Shown piece after piece: positions 61,546 through 64,000 of a stretch of DNA of 64,000 nt. The stretch is taken from the NCBI GenBank assembly GCA_023435305.1, contig JAEYRV010000027.1, forward strand, positions 1 through 64,000, given 5' to 3'. Position numbers and translations under genes: made by a program. The stretch comes from Bacillota bacterium (lineage in GTDB: Bacteria > Bacillota > Clostridia > Acetivibrionales > DTU013). The stretch's first letter is position 1; the number at the start of each line of letters is the position of its first letter. The notes under the pieces were generated by a model. It searched no databases. It saw nothing but the letters and a program-made list of their open reading frames with translations, and was not told the origin of the DNA.

Positions 61546-62703
61546 TCACTGCTTGCCTTCCGGCTCATCCGTCTGCTTTGACATCTCCCCGGAAGGGGCT
61601 TCTCCCTGCTGCATCGGGGCTCCCCCCTGCTGGGCCGGTGCTCCGCTTTGCTGTGCCGGGGCCCTTCCCTGCGCGGTCGGTGCAGGCTGTGTCTGTTGAA
61701 CATACGGTGCATTTGCCGACGGTGATCCAGGATAAACGGGACCCCGTGGATATGGACTATCATTCCTGCGCTTCTTGATCATTTTCCTGTAGATCCATAT
61801 GCCGAATAACACGCATAACCCTATGAATACAAGAACAGGCAGCGCTGCCACTATGAACAGAAGCAGATCGCCAAGGAATTCAACGACATTAAACAGGCTC
61901 TCCTTCAGGCTGTTCAGCAGCTTCTCACCATAAGTTTCAGGCTTCGGGTTATAGTCCGGACGCTTTTCGTTCAGATTGATTGTAATGGTAGAAAGGTCCA
62001 CCAGGCTGTTCAGCTTGTTCAGATTGCCGGTAAGGCTCTCGATCTGGTATCTTATTTCAGTCAGCTTGCTCTCGGCTTTAAAGATCTCCTCCAGGTCATT
62101 AAGCTTGACTACATAAGCTTCAAGCTTTTCCTGCTCCATCTTCAACAGCCTCAGCCTTGATTCCACATCAACTACCTGATCCGTAACATCCTGTCCGTCT
62201 GTTGTGTAATTGTATACATCGCCCAGGCCCCTCAGCTTGTTGATCACGGAATCAAACATTGACTTATCGACACGCAGTACTATCGTTCCGCTCTTTACAA
62301 GCTTCATTTCCTCTTCGATATAGACTCTGTCAGTATTTATATTTGTCTGCTGAACAAAGCCTATGTTGGCAATTATGCCCTCAATGTTGGCAAATGCTTT
62401 ATCGAAGTTTTCCACTTCTATGGTCAGGTTAGCGCTTCTGATTATTTTTCTCTCGGCAAGTATGGCATTGGAGACATTTACGGGGCTGCTCCCGACTCCC
62501 GCCAGCGAATCTGCATCAGGAGCCATTGGCGCTTCTGCCGGAGCATCTACTCCATATTCACCTTTATTGTACGAGCCCGAATCCATCGCAGGCCCTGCTG
62601 TCGTCGACGGCGCCCGATCAGCCTTATTACCGCTGCTGCAGCCTGTCATTACCGATGCCAAGATCACCAGTACCAGGATTATACCTAATAACTTTCTGGG
62701 CAT
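61546..62703 (-). CDS. DUF4349 domain lipoprotein
   Basis: The 385-residue protein has a lipoprotein signal (lipobox VMTGCSS, Cys22), a DUF4349 domain (about 85-310) with a central coiled coil (RLRLLKMEQEKLEAYVVKLNDLEEIFKAESKLTEIRYQIESLTGNLNKL in pieces, about 182-230), one membrane segment (about 285-310) and a Pro/Gln-rich cytoplasmic tail from about 325 with repeated GAPxQQGG units. Function unknown. A GGAGGAGG site precedes the ATG. Confidence 0.88.
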   Translation of the reverse strand: MPRKLLGIILVLVILASVMTGCSSGNKADRAPSTTAGPAMDSGSYNKGEYGVDAPAEAPMAPDADSLAGVGSSPVNVSNAILAERKIIRSANLTIEVENFDKAFANIEGIIANIGFVQQTNINTDRVYIEEEMKLVKSGTIVLRVDKSMFDSVINKLRGLGDVYNYTTDGQDVTDQVVDVESRLRLLKMEQEKLEAYVVKLNDLEEIFKAESKLTEIRYQIESLTGNLNKLNSLVDLSTITINLNEKRPDYNPKPETYGEKLLNSLKESLFNVVEFLGDLLLFIVAALPVLVFIGLCVLFGIWIYRKMIKKRRNDSPYPRGPVYPGSPSANAPYVQQTQPAPTAQGRAPAQQSGAPAQQGGAPMQQGEAPSGEMSKQTDEPEGKQ

Positions 62704-62818
62704 AACTTCCTCCTCCTTTATCCCATATATGTATTTATTGGGCTTAATAGTACAGACGTAAATGCTTTATCAAAGTTCCATCGAAGTTAAAGTACAGTTA
62801 GAGCCTAATAATACATAA

Positions 62819-62842
62819 AGAGCTGCCTTATCAGGCAGCCCT
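62819..62842 (-). terminator. Terminator after the EF-G-like gene
   Basis: A stem GGCTGCCT / AGGCAGC with a four-base loop, followed on the minus strand by TTTATG, 25-50 nt after the stop. Confidence 0.8.
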
Positions 62843-62866
62843 CATGATCATCCAACAATTACCTTA

Positions 62867-64000
62867 TTATTCGTCATCAACGTCGTCGGTCATTTCCTTC
62901 TTGGCCTCATCAATGACCTTCTGAGCCACATTGGCCGGAGCCTCCTCATATCTTTCAAAATACTGCTTGAAGGCGCCTCTGCCCTGGGTCATGCTTCTGA
63001 GATCGTTGGCATATTTGAACATCTCCGCCGACGGCACTTCTGCAACGACCTGCTGCAAACCGCCTTCCTGCGGGTTCATGCCGAGGATCCTTCCCCTTCT
63101 CTTGTTGAGGTCACCGATGATGTCTCCCATGTAGTTGTCCGGAATATATACCTCAACATGGCTTATGGGCTCGAGCAGTACAGGTCCTGCCAGCGGGAGG
63201 CCCTTCTTGTAGGCCAGGCGGGCTGCGATCTTGAATGCCATTTCTGAAGAGTCGACATCATGATATGATCCATCCACCAGAGTGGCCTTCAGATTAACAA
63301 CCGGATATCCTGCCAGAACTCCGTGGGGTATAGCCTCACGAAGACCCTTTTCAACTGCCGGGTGATACTGCTTCGGAACTGATCCGCCGAAAATCTTTTC
63401 TTCAAATACCAGGTCCTCGGATTCACCGCGCTCGAATTCCACCCATACATGTCCATACTGGCCATGGCCGCCGGACTGTTTCTTGTGCTTTCCTTCAACC
63501 TTGACCTTCTTCTTTATGGTCTCTCTGTAGGGGACCTTGGGATCTACCAGATTAACTGATACACCGAATTTTGCCTTGAGCTTGCTCACGATAACGTCGA
63601 GATGCTGCTCGCCGACACCGGATATAACGGTCTGATGAGTCTCAGTATTCAATTCTACCTTGAAGGTAGGATCTTCATCCTGAAGCCTGTTGAGACCCGA
63701 ACCTATCTTTTCCTCGTCACCCTTGGCCTTCGGTTCTACTGCCAGCGAAAGCGCCGGTTCGGGGAAGACGATCTTCTCAAGGGCCACCGGCTTTGCCTGG
63801 TCGCACAGAGTGTCGTTCGTATTGGTATACTGCAGCTTTGCAACTGCGCCTATATCCCCTGCGATGAGCTTATCGACAGGAAGCTGCTTCTTTCCTCTCA
63901 GCATGAATACCTGAGCTGTTTTCTCGTTTTTCTCCGCTGTTGTATTATAAACAACCGTGTCTGATTTAAATGTGCCCGAATATACTCTGAATATTGAGAT
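62867..64000 (-). CDS. fusA: Elongation factor G-like GTPase, C-terminal part
   Basis: Partial: the frame continues off the right edge. The 377 visible residues cover the end of EF-G domain II and domains III-V (QSGGHGQYGHVWVEFE and SEMAFKIAARLAYKKG). The His in GGHGQ and the acidic DDVDDE tail suggest a paralogous EF-G-like protein, the class not within the str operon. No tuf follows it, which fits. Confidence 0.9.
   Translation of the reverse strand: MSIFRVYSGTFKSDTVVYNTTAEKNEKTAQVFMLRGKKQLPVDKLIAGDIGAVAKLQYTNTNDTLCDQAKPVALEKIVFPEPALSLAVEPKAKGDEEKIGSGLNRLQDEDPTFKVELNTETHQTVISGVGEQHLDVIVSKLKAKFGVSVNLVDPKVPYRETIKKKVKVEGKHKKQSGGHGQYGHVWVEFERGESEDLVFEEKIFGGSVPKQYHPAVEKGLREAIPHGVLAGYPVVNLKATLVDGSYHDVDSSEMAFKIAARLAYKKGLPLAGPVLLEPISHVEVYIPDNYMGDIIGDLNKRRGRILGMNPQEGGLQQVVAEVPSAEMFKYANDLRSMTQGRGAFKQYFERYEEAPANVAQKVIDEAKKEMTDDVDDE

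Overview
The window looks like a chromosomal segment of an endospore-forming, low-to-mid GC member of the Clostridia (Bacillota). It carries a 16S rRNA 5' end with a Gram-positive style leader, spoIIR, a SleB-type cortex lytic enzyme, a GerMN lipoprotein, the ctsR-mcsA-mcsB-clpC operon, carD, a T-box controlled archaeal/eukaryal-type proS, and several S-layer-homology (SLH) proteins. Most genes lie on the minus strand. No tRNA, CRISPR array or prophage was seen.

Layout. 1-400 is the 5' part of a 16S gene (minus) with two tandem promoters upstream. 1.1-4.2 kb is a partner-switching module (J-domain-like membrane protein, STAS protein, anti-sigma kinase, SigB/F/G-type sigma factor, second GHKL ATPase). 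4.4-8.6 kb holds lysS, greA and an IMP dehydrogenase. 8.7-15.9 kb holds spoIIR, an S41 protease and two large SLH proteins. 16-22.9 kb holds argS, a DUF1934 gene, murI, ddl, a REP-associated tyrosine transposase (RAYT), a GerMN lipoprotein and an ArsR regulator. 23-25 kb holds a decayed small gene, a YkuK-type protein and a thioredoxin-reductase-like flavoprotein. 25.6-28.2 kb is a plus-strand run of five small proteins followed by sleB. 28-38 kb holds a membrane protein, tex, an AraL/AraM-like pair, a previously easy-to-miss 45-codon gene, uvsE, an RluA-type pseudouridine synthase and a CAP protein. 37.9-45 kb is proS (T-box), ispF, natAB, ispD, a PIN-TRAM protein and carD. 45-56 kb is accessory: a truncated SLH pseudogene, a 1695-residue multidomain SLH protein, radA, a GH15 enzyme and a GT2 glycosyltransferase. 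56.6-61.3 kb is the Clp/McsB stress operon. The window closes with a DUF4349 lipoprotein and a partial EF-G-like gene.

The most striking feature is a short dispersed sequence, core GGGGACAGTCC (often GGGGACAGTTC), with about fifty copies by eye in both orientations. Copies lie in intergenic clusters and tandem arrays, directly after stop codons, and inside reading frames. The unit is a near-perfect dyad (GGAC-A-GTCC) and has no stop codon in any of six frames. The window also encodes a Y1 (HUH) transposase of the RAYT type whose promoter contains a perfect GAAC-N4-GTTC LexA-type operator. I infer that the transposase and the repeat form a REP/RAYT-like system, possibly SOS-linked, which has reshaped intergenic regions and protein linkers here. 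Only genome-wide counting and comparison with relatives can confirm that.
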